Assembly: GCA_021234155.1 (NCBI GenBank)
Contig: JAJEKV010000041.1
Coordinates: 5,634,829-5,698,828 of the forward strand
Direction of reading: 5' to 3'
Source of the DNA: Isoetes taiwanensis
Lineage: Eukaryota > Streptophyta > Lycopodiopsida > Isoetales > Isoetaceae
Length of the DNA: 64,000 nt
Under the pieces are notes generated by a model, which did not search any database, was not told the origin of the DNA, and was given only the letters and a program-made list of their open reading frames with translations. Each line of letters begins with the position of its first letter. Positions within the stretch are counted from its first letter, which is position 1. The position numbers were made by a program, and so were the translations under genes. This document shows, piece after piece, positions 45,801 through 58,939 of this stretch.

Positions 45801-48800
45801 CAGCAATGGCAGAAACAAAAATATGCATTGCTAAAATAAGGTCTCTCTTGTCTACTTTGTGTAGAATGTCTGCTTCCATGATGAAATTATTGTTATCAAC
45901 AGTTTTGGAACTGTTTTTCAAATCAAAACTCTATGTGTACCTCACTGATGCTAATTAATGCTCATCTTGTGTTCAGAGACTACCCGTGTGGAATCAACGC
46001 GGAATTTTTAGCATGTTGCAAGGCGATGACATTAGTTATGCGGGGGTTGAAGGTTGCAGGTCCTGAAGCAGAGATTTTGAGCAGAAAAATTGGAGAATTT
46101 CAAAACGAAATGGACCCAGTTGGTCTATTATACCCTTCAAACAAGTCAGTTGCTGCAGTTGTGTTTCCTATTGCAGAGTCTTTGAAGAAGGTACATCTGG
46201 TTCTGTTTCCAATGGTCACAGATGTTGTTTGACCAAATCTAACTCAACCTAGTTGCCGTTGAATCTTCTAATAGATGTCATCTTTAGCTTTGTTACGATT
46301 ACTCCCCTTGGACGAGCCCTATGGCCACATCAAAAAAGGATTACTCTTATAGATGCTATTATAGTTGTATTATAAGTGTATCTCATTGATAGATGGTTTT
46401 TGATCTCTTTGGTAAACCAAGACAGTACAAGCAAGACTGACCACAAGATGCCACTGGGTCCAATGGCCCAGATGTATATACACAAAGATCAGACTAGTAA
46501 CTGTCAAGGAGATCCAGAGACAACTAGTATCCTATATAAATAGCATCACAAGCTTTCCCATCAAGTGTCAATTCTTTTGCCCAGGCTTACATGAAGTAAC
46601 TGCTGCCTTGTCATATGGAATTTCGATGGATATTATTAGCATTCTAATCTGAGTCTGACAGCAGTCGCTCAAAGACCACTCAAGAGGATCCTAGCAATGT
46701 GCATATGGGGCATTTATGATAAGCCTATAATTGGTAAAATATGTCAACAAGACTTTATCAAGGAAGTGCTTTTGAAGGAAAAACGAACAAAATGAAAAAA
46801 TCAATCTTTAGATTACTATATCAATTCTTCTTTGAGATCAGTTCGAAAAGTTTTGACTATAGTACTGCAAATCCATTTCTTGATGCAATTGCAACCCTTG
46901 CTAAGGGAAACGAATGATTGGAATAGTTTTTGATCTATTGATTCCATATTTCCTTTCATGGAGGACCACTTTTTGTATTTCTATTGTTCCTTAGGTACTA
47001 AAGTACCTTATTCTCGCCATCCAGTACTTTTTCAATATTTTTTGTCGACGGATTTAAGATGCTTCCCTTCTACCTTAAGAGGATTGGATGAATTTTAATA
47101 AACATGTCTTTGGCTAGTTCATCAAGCAGGAGTGGTTAAGGAACTTCAGTCCTAAGGCAGGGGGTGGATTATCTGGCATAGAAACATGGCAGATACTCTC
47201 TTGTTGGTTAGGCCAGGGTGATTAACGAACACTATATTGATGACGTGCTCAGTCAAGAATACCTATGGCATGATATGATAGGTCCCATGGGACTCCCATA
47301 AGGCAGTAGCTGATAATGTCGAGAAATCAAATGGTAAGGATACCTCAAAGGTTGAAAGTTTCCATTGATCAGATCCTATCAAAGATTAAACGATTGAGAA
47401 TGAAATGCCAAACATTTTGCAGAAAGGTTTTTTTTCCCTGATTGATCATAGGAGAGAATATGCTTGTAACGCCTTTGATGATGATGTAAGTAGGTAATTG
47501 GTATTGTCACATGCACACTTTCAAAGAAAGGACGAATAGAGCATTCTAGGGCATATGCATAAGCATTTACAAGCTGGATTCTGGACGGGATGACTGTGTA
47601 TATCAAGGGAAGAAGCGGGATGTATCAGGTTTTAGAGCTTTCATATGCTACTGTACCAGCACTGTCTCAAGATGCTTAGATTATTGTCTAAGAGTTGAGG
47701 TTTGAATACAACCCATCTTTCCAAACCATTGGAAGTAGAAGAAGATTTAAGATATGCCAAGATGTCCTCTAAGATCAGGATCAACTAAGGCCTGCTAATG
47801 ATCAAGGATATTTTCATCTTTGGCAGGATGAGTGATGTTTTCATCCTTGGCAGAATGAATGATGCTCCCTATGCTAAGTCCAGTGACAAAGACATTTATC
47901 CATTGCCAAAATTTGAACCTCCAGCAGAGGACTGGTTGAAATCATTTAACAATTTATTCTACTCATATCTTACTAGTTCTTGCATAATAGCCAGGCAAAT
48001 CATTAGATTGGCTTGATGTTAAATTCTATCAACTTTTCACTGATTTGACAAAAAAGGAATCATAAGAGAATGTATTCCTTCAATGGATGATCGAATTGAA
48101 GATTCCTACGCTAGCTCTGCCCAAACTGACATGATTATGGCAAGAAAATGATGCCAAAGTACTATCAAATCTATCCATTAGTTGACGATCTTGACCCACC
48201 ATAAGGCTTCTTATAGTTTCATTCAAAAGGTCAACTGTACCACTTGAAACAGCAAAAAAGATCCATCAAGGTGTGTAACTGTCTGCTGCCACGTAATAAT
48301 AGAAAAATGATAGAATCACTAGAATAACTAACAATGTATGGTGTTAGCAAAGTGGCACTTCACCTTACTTGACTAATGAATAAAGGTTGACTTATACTGA
48401 GCCATACTTCTGTCTTCATATTCTAGCATCCTCCCAAACTCCCTCCTCGTCCTTTGGCAGCAGCCGAGGGACCTATAAATTTGAAATAAAGTTTATTTAA
48501 TATTCTTGTAGGAGGTTATACATTATGTTGAAACACATTCAGATTCTGGCTTTTCCATTGTTAGGCTGGGTTGCCACATTTTTCCTAGATTTGTCATGTT
48601 AAGAAAAGATCATTGCTATTTATGCTGCACTGACTATTAGGTAAGGTCTTTGGTGGAAGACGAACCGAGCAGACCCATTTTTCTAGTGAATCCACAATGG
48701 CGAGCATCTGGTCAAGTTGTCTCAGACTTTGGCTTCGGGCCTTGGAGAAGGTAACCAAGTATTTGAAAAAACTCACATTCAGAATGGGAAAAAGTAATGT

Positions 48801-51800
48801 GAAGGAAGGGTCACAGGTTTCTGTATATAGTCTATCTGCACAAATAAAATGAAACCTTTATTTGAAACCAAAATATTTTGAGTGAAGAAGAAATATCAAA
48901 GAAACATATGTGTGTGTAAAATGCTTCTGATGCCCGATGCAAACACGAAATGAGTGCCTCAATATGTGTATCGCATCTTTTGTTTACCTTTCATGGACTC
49001 TCACTCTTCTTTGCTGTGGTTTATATCTAAACACTTATGCTTATCTTACTTGATCCCGGTTTCCAGTGTCAGACCTACTACCATATTTTCTGCACCCTAG
49101 TTACAAAATAAAGTCCACATTCACCAATGAAGTCATTGAAGACCTGAATCTTCCAAAATCTTTTTTGTCCAAAAGTGTAGACTACCTTTGTCCTTGTAGC
49201 ATGACTCCTAACTCTTTTTTCAAATAGAGTCTAGAAGAAAATTGGAGCATTCAATATCACAGCAGAGGGACTAAAGATTTGGTGGCTCTGAATAGATGTA
49301 GTTTGTTACTTTTCTCTCTCAGTTGGAACCAAATACCCAGATAGATGTACAGGCCAATCAACAAACAGGTTACTTAGTGACAGAAATAATTCTTAATGGT
49401 TAAGCACACATATGTGCTGACATGGCAGCCTATGTATTTACATAGGACCATGGTCTATAGTTTAGCATATATTTATGTTCATGTATGCCCCCTAGGTTAG
49501 GTGTCAACGTGCTATGCTCTACACGTCACATATGTGACCATCTTCTGTAGCACCGAGAAAAGCAACAATCCAATCCATCATATTCCTTTTTTCTGAGTTT
49601 CACTCCGTCTCTTTTCTCTCTTGTTTTCTTGCTGTTTGATTCTAGCCTAGATCACAAGTTTTGTCACTTAGGAGGTAGAATGTCATGCTCTGGAAAGTTA
49701 ATCTTGTCCTTCAACACCATTTTCTTTCTCCATTTTTTTGAATCACTATCCCTGTGCTCATTGTGCTTCACATTTTTTCATTGTAGACAAGCTGAATTGT
49801 TTCTGGAGAAATTTGAGAGAACCTATGCACTTTTTGAGCAACGAATAGGTGAAGCATCAAATGTGATTTCTGGTTCTGGTGGTGTTGTAAGGATCCTCAA
49901 GTGTTACCCATATGATTGGCATGTAAGTTGGCACTCTATGATCAAGTACTTTTGTTTGGCTTTGAAAATTGATATGCTTATTCTACTTGCAGTGTTGTTG
50001 TAGTTGGCCTTCTAGTTTTGTAAGCTCTCACCCTCTTCTTGGATTTTGAAAGCCTGAAGATCGAGATTGTAATTCACCTAATTCTTTTATATGCGAGCAT
50101 GTGAAGTGGCACATAAGCTGCATATTAGCAATGGTTGATCAGACACTCTTTGCAAGCCAACACCGTGGTTTGGCTAGGCTTCTTTTCTGCAACCAATTGC
50201 TTTATCTCCAAGTTGACATTTAATATAGTCTCTTATGGGCCAAATAAAAAGCCGCCTTTGTGCTTCCTGACCTAGATTTAAATTACATTGAGTAGGATGA
50301 GAAGACTTGGTGCCGGATGATGCAAATTGATCTAAATCCATAGCAAGGCATATGATACACTAAAAGGTAGTTGACCTGCAGGTCACCATGAGACCATTTA
50401 GCACAACTAAGCTTGAGACATGGTTAAATGAAAATGTCAAAGATAGTTTGTGGATTCTTTAACAGCTGGAGCAAATTTGAGGTGATGCCTGGATGTAGAA
50501 GTAGCGAGTCAGGCTTTGACTTGTTGCACTTTGCATTATTGATAAAGAAAAAGACTATCCTTGTATGCAGATGATCAAGCTCTGCTGAAAATTTATATCA
50601 GCCTGCTGCTTTAAGCAGAACTCTCCTTTACAATGTCATTAATTGTGGATGCCCAGATTTCGGATCCGCAAACATGATAAGCTTTGGCAGGGATGTCGCC
50701 TCACAAATACAGTAGAACCCATTTCAAATACACCGAGCATGTGAATGAAAAGTACTTCAGATTTCTGAATTGTGCCAAAGGCCGTACTTTGTGTGATAAT
50801 ATATCATTGGATGAGACCAGCATCAATGATGTGAGGAAATTCTCCGCGGAAGCTATTCTGGTATCAGCCATGTCTGCACTATATAAAGCTGCTCTAGACC
50901 GCTAAATAAGATGAGATGATTTGTCTCTGATTGATATTGGTAAAGAGGTGAAGCCCAAGCTTTAGAATACCAACATTCCTTTATACGTTTTGTCAGCCAA
51001 CTTTTTCGAATAGTTTGGGCTAGCTGCAAAATCCTTCCTCGACTCTATTGTGAGTTTGCAGTGAAATTCTATAAGTGAGTGCTAACACGTGAAATTCTAT
51101 GTCTGGTTGGAAGGTGCTAAAATGGTCGGATGAGGAACCGAAGCCTTGCTTCTGATCATCTTCTCCAAGAAATGTATGTGTAAGCTGTCAAAAGCAATCA
51201 GTGATTGGATGTTGCCATTGAAGTTCTTGAGCGGAGTGGTGCAAGTCATTGAGGTTTGCTATTAGTAGGTCTAGATTCATGCCTAAGTCTACCTGAGTGT
51301 CATAGCAGAAGCATTGACACAACAGGCTGCTTGCTTCATGTGGGAGAAAATGTGTTATTGAGACAATTTCCAGAAACAACAGCCTTTGGCATCCTCAGTT
51401 CAGGGATTTAAGTAGTTAAGTGATTGACATGAGGAATGCATGATTTGCTTCAGTTTAGATAGTCTTTCATTGTTCTGCATTCCTATTCACACACATGCTT
51501 CCTTCGATGTAGGTTTATTTGATGGCATGGGACGGTACAAGTGATTTAATTGCTTTATTGCCAGACCAACCATCCTACAAAGAACTTGAAACGATAGTTG
51601 GCAAGGTATGGATCTTCTTTTTGCCAGAGATGTTTTCATTCTAATATATGATGTACTAACTTATTCATTCTAATATATGCCGCTCTCACTTTTCCTCTAG
51701 GCAAGGGAAACAATACCTTGGAAAGCACCGCCAAGGATTCTTGGTGGTACAGAGCCCGCACCTCCTCCACTACCAAAGTCTTTATCACGATTTTTAAGTA

Positions 51801-51940
51801 ACGAACAAATTGATGCCATGGATGCAATTGAACTAAGACGTGCCTTGATGGCATTAAATTTGCCAAGCTCAGGACGAATTGCAGTATTGAAGGAAAGATT
51901 AAAAAATGCACAACCAAACAAAGAAGAAAAGTTATTGTGA
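42823..51940 (+). CDS. DUF1995-like plastid protein with C-terminal SAP-like domain (7 exons)
   Basis: Exons I assembled from splice sites: 42823-43044, 44626-44735, 45977-46190, 48641-48750, 49787-49922, 51513-51605, 51701-51940. All introns are GT-AG and all phases match, giving 374 codons and a TGA. Residues 1-60 are Ser/Thr/Lys/Arg-rich with few acids, like a chloroplast transit peptide. The core has CPNPETLEQAAEQAQLAIDK, AILDGKRLQLLDLLLPVD, AAVVFPIAESLKKVRSLVED, RPIFLVNPQWRASGQVVSDF, GFGPWRRQAELFLEKFERTY and VRILKCYPYDWHVYLMAWDG. This matches the general DUF1995 pattern (family call from memory; members include plastid factors needed for photosystem II accumulation). The end, IDAMDAIELRRALMALNLP then GRIAVLKERLKNA, fits a SAP helix-turn-helix, often nucleic-acid binding. 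No lesions seen; probably expressed. The molecular activity is unknown. Confidence 0.8.
43045..44625 (+). other. Intron 1 of the DUF1995-like gene
   Basis: Opens GTTAGT and closes TTCCTCAG. Contains a palindromic miniature element (44358-44519) and no other supported gene. Confidence 0.75.
44358..44519. repeat. Palindromic miniature element in intron 1
   Basis: Outer arms ACCCCTAACTTTC (44358-44370) and GAAAAGTTAGGGGT (44506-44519). Inner parts also pair: AAAATGCCCCT repeats against AGGGGCATTT, and TATACCCTTAACTTTC against AAAGTTAGGGGTATA. No ORF. It resembles a MITE or foldback; a target duplication was not established. Confidence 0.7.
46191..48640 (+). other. Intron 3 of the DUF1995-like gene
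   Basis: 2,450 bases, opening GTACAT and closing CTATTAG. No gene or clear repeat was recognised inside. Confidence 0.7.
50684..50905 (+). other. Small ORF in intron 5, unidentified
   Basis: 73 codons with SPHKYSRTHFKYTEHVNEKY, then FRFLNCAKGRTLCDNISLDE and a stop. It looks protein-like but no family is recognised. It lies in intron 5 (49923-51512) on the gene strand; it may be a transposon fragment or chance. Confidence 0.25.
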
Positions 51941-52848
51941 GAAAATTGCACTCACCAACCTAGCACAATATGGTATCAAATTGGGATTGCATTTATCGTG
52001 TCAAATCCACCTCAAAGTTTGAAATGGATGGGAAAGAAAATGAAAATAATATCCAGGGCACCATGATTGCTGCTTCATGTAGTGCAAAAATAAAACTAAA
52101 CTCAAAAATTACGGAAATTCAAATCATCGTTCAATCTCTTTATTGTGCTTAACTGCAAACATAACAAAGTTAATATAAAACAAGGTAACAAGTTACTACA
52201 AAGCAGCAAGTCTACTGGTGGCCACCTCATCACATGTTATAGCTTTGTCCCACCTTTGGCATTGACTCTCAAACCTTAACAGTCCTGAGATTTTCATTTT
52301 AGGAATGAATCTCAGGCGTTGATTCAAGGGGGAAGAGGGCATGTATGTTTTTTTGCCAGAATAAAAATCTCTGGCAGGGTATTTGAATGATACTTACTAT
52401 TTATAGATAGGCCCATTTCATGTGGAGGTTTCATAGCCTATATGTACTCAATTTTTCCCAAGAAAAGTATATGCAATACCTCAAACCAATAGCTTCTAAG
52501 CCATGCATTTAGATAGACAAAGTATCAGTATTGAATGTTTTCTTGTCTACTATTCTTAAGTGATCCACTATTGGTGCAACCCCTCTACAGATTCTAAAAC
52601 AGGGTACACAACTTACGGAGCTCATTTGAAGCTATTGTGTTCTTTCGTTGTGAAGCCTGCAGCTCTGATGCTCTATTCTATGGGTGGAGATCTTCCATTG
52701 CTTTATTGGGTGTATATAGTTGAAGGTCAAACTTCAAATTACAGCTTGGCAATGCAGATTGGTGACAACAAGCCGATCCTGGATTATAATAAGCCTATAG
52801 ATTATCATCTTCTTTTTTATTTTGGGAGGGTCTTGGTATTTGTGCCAT
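51941..52848. other. 3' flank of the DUF1995-like gene
   Basis: Presumed 3' UTR and intergenic sequence; no polyadenylation signal chosen with confidence and no gene seen. Confidence 0.4.
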
Positions 52849-52882
52849 GGAACGCGGCATGTAACGCCGCATGCGGCGTTCC
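52849..52882. repeat. GC-rich hairpin
   Basis: GGAACGCGGCATG pairs with CATGCGGCGTTCC across TAACGCCG, a strong stem in AT-rich surroundings. No terminal CTRR follows, so it is not a standard Helitron end. Confidence 0.7.
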
Positions 52883-53336
52883 CTTTCATCTTGCGGCACC
52901 ATGCAGATCCAAGTTTTCCCCTGCGAGATCCAACTTGCCGAAATTAAATGCCGAATTTGAACTGGCGCACCAGTATTCAATGCGAAAATTTAGAGTGAGA
53001 GGAAAAATTCGAATGGCTACGAAATTTCTGCTCAGCTCATTCTTGCGCCTGAGAAGATTCTCCTTGGTTTCATTTGGCGCCGGTCTCATTTGGCACTCAG
53101 CTGGACGGATTGGAAATTCGAGTAGACACCATTGAATCTGCAGGTAAAGCACTCATTTGCTGATTTGTGCTTGAATCAAAGACACATATTCCCTCAAAAC
53201 AAGAACGTGGCCTCTGAATCAAATCTAATCCATCCATTGGTTTGTTGTATTATTTTTTACTAGGGGTTTGTTATCAGATTATCAACACATAACAAATATT
53301 TTCATTGTCTAAACTGCGGACTGTTTGATCTTACAG

Positions 53337-53403
53337 GTACTTACCTTTGAAGTTTGCGTATTATAGAGGAGCATATTCTCTAGCTCCTGGCTCTATCATC
53401 CAG
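53337..53403 (+). other. Exon-like segment, unidentified
   Basis: After a TGATCTTACAG acceptor it reads YLPLKFAYYRGAYSLAPGSI, then IQ and a GTCTGA donor-like site. An upstream open block ends TCTGCAG/GTAAAG at about 53151, but the phases do not join cleanly. Possibly the start of another host gene. Confidence 0.3.
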
Positions 53404-56328
53404 GTCTGAATTGTTTTTTTCTTTTTTTATGTGTTGAGATGTGGTCGTGATATGGTCTCATATGAATCTAGCATGGTAGATGCTTAATGTCTATTAGCGA
53501 ATTTCAGAGAAATGTACCAAGGCCCAAGTCTATGTAGGATGCTACTGCAAATCTTAAGTTTAGTCTTATGCGTGCTAAAAGGCCTATATGATTGCGGATA
53601 TTGACTATCAATTTATTGATGCTTTCAGAGTTTATCTAATTCTGTAGTGTCCGCCAAGCACATTTTCTCACTATCCAAGGGTTTTATTGCAATAAAAATG
53701 ATCATCCCAGAGCATACCTTCTCTATATCAGTGATAGACCGCTTTATTAATGTCTCAAATCATACACCCTTAACATAGGTAAGGTTGATTGCTTTCCTTT
53801 GTTCCACATGCATTAATAGAAATTTGTGCACTAACGGGCATTGCCACAAAGCTTTATTTTTCATATTTTGAGGTTTTAAAGAATAGAATTGCACATTGAC
53901 TTGCTTCATGTCTTCTAATGCCTGCAATAAATGTTCAGCCTTCTCAAATAGATTGTTTTATGCATTTTTATATCTAATATATTCTCCCTTTCCATAAAAA
54001 ATTTCACTTCTAGGGTTTTCAAAAATTCTACAAAAACACAAGTAAATGTTGCAGTTTCTTCCGTGGATTATGTCAAGCCCAATCTCCATGAATTAAATTT
54101 AGTGTTCAGTTTTAATATATCGACAATGTTTTTTAGCATGTCGATGAAAGGTCCTTTCTTCAATAGGTTTATTGCAAAGCAATATCCAGATTGTGTGCTT
54201 AGTAACAGGTTTGAATGGGGATGTTTGTACATTAGGACAGAAACTGAACAATAGATGGTTTGCATAAGTAAATTCAAACTTGCTATGCCTTATTGCAGAA
54301 GGGCCTTTTTTCACAGTAAATAAGCTCATCCCTTGCACTTCAGCCGCATGGCACAGATGATTTGAGTAAGAAGTAGACCTCTTTGGCTTCAATAATAATT
54401 TGCTCTACATAGAAACTGGAAAACAAACAGTTAGTACTAATAATTTCAACACATTGTTTTCTTAACATAGCTTCTTAATTTTGCAGATGCAAAGATGCAC
54501 AAAACATTTGATGTTCCTGGACAACTTGGACTTACACATCATTTGCAGCTCTAAATTGATTCACAACATTCTGAAGCAAGTTTCTAAACTCTTTAGGGCA
54601 AGGTTCATGAGCTCTTATACGTCTTAAAAAGTGGTGTGCACTGAATGGAACTTTGATCTGGTGTAAACATGTCAATAAAAAGGTTATCTATTCGTTATTC
54701 TCGCATTTGCTATTCATTTGTAGTGCACTGAATATATGGTCTGTGGAAATCATGCAGCCTCCATCTCATGCTTCTTTACTTGCAGGTTGCACATGCATCA
54801 AATATTAGATATCATTTGCATGGTTAATTCCTGTCTTAATTAATGGATTTACACCCATGTCCAACATTATTATTGTTCCCTGAAGGGGTCCTTATCAACA
54901 TGATGGAACGCACCTATAGAATTTTGCATTACTCTGGTAAATGGAAGGACTCACATGAGACTTCTCTTATTGGCTTGGAGCATTCACTTAATATTTATAA
55001 AAAGGATTCATACCCTTGCACTTGCTATTCATTAGAGTGATGTAGCATATATATGATCTGTGGAAAGCACGCCTCTAATAATCATTGATCTTTATTGGAG
55101 ATGGCTATGCCGAGTTGCAGCATTAAAGATTGAAGAATGTAAGACTTTAACTATCTAGCACAGTTCGTTCATTTGCTCAAACATGAAATACTATTTGATG
55201 TATTGTCCTTGCAGATGAGCAGGGGGTGCCTTGCTTTATTGGGAATGATTTGTGCTTAGCATATGGAATGAATATGTGATGACACATGATGGATAATTCT
55301 ATTTGAATGTGGTGCTCTCTTACTATGTGCTCTTTATCAAGTTGATGTACGTTCTTATTGCTATATTTTCTTATCTTTCTGTTGTCACAGGGCCCAACTT
55401 TGCCAAGAGCGCAGAGCAACGTCTGCAGCTGGAGTAAATGGCATCCAATATCTATTTGTCACATCTTGAATGCTAAAAAGCTCAGAAACCCTCATATTCT
55501 CAAGGTCTCTGCATCACGTTCAAACAATAGACCTCCTGCTGATGTCACAAAGTGCAAGTTTTACTATGGTATTTATGCAAGTTAACGTCTGAAACTCGAT
55601 TCCATTTGCAAAGGAAGTCAGCCTTCAGCCTTGATTAGTAATGCAGTGTTCAGAAACTTAGAACAAATTATAACATGCTACAAATTATACCTGAACTATA
55701 ACATGCTGCATGAAATTCTTAGTTGAGCCTGTGATCAAGATAAGCAAGTGTTTCTACAGGAGTCCTATAAATAAAAAATCCGTTATCTGACGTATTGTGT
55801 AAAAAATGCCTCAGCCTATGGCTTCTGCAATGTTGGAAGGAAGCCCAGAGCAGACAATATTGCTTATGGAGACATACAACAAATGAAAAGATAATCCAGA
55901 GAATAAAGGCTTAAAGTCTTCGCTGGACCGCTTAAAAAGCAATGTAGAGAGGGCTGAAGAGCACAAGAGTTTGTTGTGTTTATTGTCTTAAGAAGTTATT
56001 TCGAGTTCTTTCAGTCCAGTTTTGCACAATATTTTGAAACACCTGTTAATTGCAGATATGGTGCGTTTGTAGCAATTTTGTTGTATTTTAAAGGGAAGTC
56101 ACTGGGTGGGTCAAGATGTAAAGCATCCAAGTCAAATGCAATTATATGGATTGGGGCAAAACAAATGGCTTTAGGCACAATTTATAATAATTCGCAGTGT
56201 TGTGGATTTTTTGTTAATGTTTATCATTTCCAAGTTAAGATACAAACTCAAGCAATTATTACACATACAATCAATAGGGACCAAAGTTAGATTCTAACAG
56301 TTGATTAAACAAGGCATTCTTGATTGAG
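53404..56328. other. No supported gene
   Basis: AT-rich sequence with only short frames. An acceptor-like TTGTCACAG at about 55390 precedes a short open block. Nothing else was recognised. Confidence 0.35.
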
Positions 56329-57345
56329 CAATAATAATAATAATAATAATATTATGATCACGCCCGCAAAAGACCTTGAAGGTCATGGAGCGACAGTATA
56401 CATCAATCAATCAGTCATGACCCAATGTCAAAATGAGTGTCCTGTGTAGCTCAACCTGATGGAGGAAGTGGCTTAAAGCACTTGCCCAATGTCAAAATGA
56501 GTGTCCTGTGTAGCTCAACCTGATGGAGGAAGTGGCTTAAAGCACTTGCTGGTTCCATCATCAATAGAGAATAAAAACTTTGAAAACTATGGCGACAAAT
56601 ACCAAGTCTATCTCTAATATCATCGTAAGCAGGGCATTCTAGAAACACATGGAATTCACTTTCCACCTTATGATGGTCACATAATGCATAGATTCGGCTC
56701 TCTCTTGGAATTTGCCTCCATCTTCCTACTTCAATTGCTAGATGGTGTGAGCTAGTTCTGTATCTGGCAATAATATGCCTGGCACGTTTTGAGATTCTGG
56801 CTCTCAGGTAGCATTGGTCTGTATAAGTCAACAGGGGATTAATATCCTCTAGATAGGTACGCATCCGTGATCCCTTCTTTTCCCATAAGATCTCTACCGC
56901 CTTGGTCGACCAGATCTCTGGCGCCAATGTCAGTAGTAGGCCAAGAGTTTGCTGTTATTCCCCATCTGCCCGCCCACTTCATGACATCATGCAACCATCC
57001 TGATGTGGTGGATGCTAGCGATGCTATCTTAGGCAGTCTATCTTCTGACATTAGGTTGACTCTATTGACGAAATTAATTGTCTGATATAGAGCCTCAGCT
57101 TCTAGAGGAATCAAACCTGCTTCTGCCAAGAGTATAGCGTAAGGTGTCTGTCTTTTGACTCCTAGCTCCTCGTGGAGGAAAGATTTGAGCACCGTTTCAA
57201 TCTGCCCCCAAAGCTTTAGTGATATGGATGGCCCCCAAATGGGAGCACCGTACAAGATGACAGTCTGCACAAGAGTCTTAAAAGGGCACAAACATGCGCA
57301 CCATGTGATAAAAATATTTATGAAGTATAGGCTGGTCATGCGTAC
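56329..57345 (-). mobile_element. 5'-truncated LINE (LINE-A-like lineage) with (ATT)n tail
   Basis: Minus-strand ORF2 C-terminus: VILYGAPIWGPSISLKLWGQ, IETVLKSFLHEELGVKRQT, LIPLEAEALYQTINFVNRV, a frameshift, ISKRARHIIARYRTSSHHLA and a Cys/His module CDHHKVESEFHVFLECPAY. The VILYGA.IWG and LGVK motifs match LINE-A. The left edge is an (AAT)n run (56329-56350), so the element ends in (ATT)n. Confidence 0.85.
56421..56548. repeat. 64-bp tandem duplication
   Basis: Two near-identical 64-bp copies (CCCAATGTCAAAATGAGTGT.. at 56421 and 56485) at the 3' end of the LINE ORF. Confidence 0.85.
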
Positions 57346-58017
57346 CATGGTTTTATTTTAATTAGATTGCTTGCATTTTGGTACAAGTGCAATGTATTTA
57401 TTCTAATTAAACTTCTTGGGCTAGAGGTTTTACACTCTCCATGTTATTATTGCCACCAATTAATAACACATGAATGTAGCTTCTTAGATCATGGTAGGGT
57501 GCAATTGCTCAAGCGATTTACTAAGAGACATCCCTATTCCTTCTCAACGTTGGAGATAATTGTGATACATTTTCAAAGTGGCATATGTTTTCTTTAACTT
57601 TAATAAAAATTACATGTTTCACATTTAACCACCCTAACATTCACATGTAAATGCTACGGTGTTTTGATGTCCTAAATACGATCACGTTGATACACAATGT
57701 TTGAGGCCATGTATTATTGACCCAAGATCTTAAGCTTAAAAATTTTCATGTTACCCAAAAAAGGCTCTATGTGCATGAAATGCAAGAAATTTAATGCAAA
57801 AAGTACATGACACGCAAAAATACATCCGCAAATGCCTAGACCAATGCCCTAAACTATATGGTCTCCACTACATCCGCCCATTATGTTCCATATTATGTTT
57901 TCTGTTTTTCCTACCCATTTCATGCTCTCATGGCTAATGCCTAAACCCTGAACCTTCACACTTGGCATTCCAATACATCTACAAAAACGATTATATTATA
58001 CATATTTATACGTTCTT
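57346..58017. other. No gene seen
   Basis: AT-rich sequence that may belong to the body of the Helitron-type element ending at 58128. Confidence 0.35.
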
Positions 58018-58079
58018 ATTCCACCTACAAACTATATTAGCCACCCATATTCCACCTACAAACTATATTAGCCACCCAT
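58018..58079. repeat. 31-bp tandem duplication
   Basis: ATTCCACCTACAAACTATAT and the following TAGCCACCC occur twice in tandem, just before the Helitron-type terminus. Confidence 0.85.
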
Positions 58080-58098
58080 TCAACACGTCCACGACAAA

Positions 58099-58128
58099 TG
58101 CCCGGCATCGCCGGGCACACGTTTCTAG
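58099..58128 (+). mobile_element. Helitron-type 3' terminus
   Basis: A GC-rich hairpin (TGCCCGGCATCGCCGGGCA, 58099-58117, eight paired bases, three-base loop) is followed by a 7-base spacer and CTAG, then T. A hairpin close to a terminal CTRR, inserted next to T, is the standard Helitron 3' end. The 5' end (expected TC after A) was not located, so the length is unknown; the element lies to the left. Confidence 0.65.
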
Positions 58129-58129
58129 T

Positions 58130-58939
58130 CATGATGTATTATTATAAAATCGGCTGGGATCTTGCAATAAAAACACTATACGTAGCATACATCGTGTGCT
58201 AAATCCTATTACAATTTACTCTGGATCGGAACAAACCCAATTGCATGCTCCACTACATTTTGGATATCTACTTCAAAATCGGAAGAAAAAATAGGGCTTC
58301 AAACAAAAAACAGAGCGTGAAGCTCCTCTGACATCGCCCAGGATATCCATCAAACAGGCCAGAAGCCCTGGCCATCAATACAGTCAGGAGGAATTGAACT
58401 CCAGACTACAGCGTCAAGCGAACCCCAAAACATGAAGCCTACGCTGGCATCAAATTTGCATTGCAACATACTATTTCCTTACCACAAAAAGGGACCCAAA
58501 GCATTTTTAAAATGGTCGCTAGAAGCTGCAACTCAAGAATAGAGCTTCTAGAAAGACATAAACGTATTATTTCTATTGAACCAGTATGTCGAACATTTGC
58601 TCTGTGGTCTCACAAGAAATCATCAATAAGATCCTGAGATATGGCTTTGTGCTCTAGTTCATTACCTTCTGCATCGACGAACAGAAGCCCCCACAAAATG
58701 GCTAGAAGTACGCTCTAAAATTTGACAGAGCAAAAAAATTCAAAAGAACGAAATGCAAATAAGAACTAATCCGGTCTGGCGAAACAAAAACTCAAGAACC
58801 CAAGGAAAGCATAAGAGTGTCAAGATCTGCAAAAGAAGAAGAGCATCCGAGGAGCTAGCGCGTTTGTCGTGTTCATGTCGCCAACAGTGTCATAGCTGGC
58901 GCCTTCACAGCATAGGAAAACAAAAGAACAAATGTGCCA
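58130..58939. other. No supported gene
   Basis: Low-complexity A-rich sequence; only a short plus-strand frame (58753-58956) without recognisable features. Confidence 0.4.

Noticed and set aside
52849-52882. Second Helitron 3' end
   Set aside because: There is a strong hairpin, but no CTRR terminus follows within 20 bases.
52560-53135. 191-codon plus-strand frame after the host gene
   Set aside because: It runs through a GC hairpin, shows no recognisable domain and is overlapped by other equally open frames.
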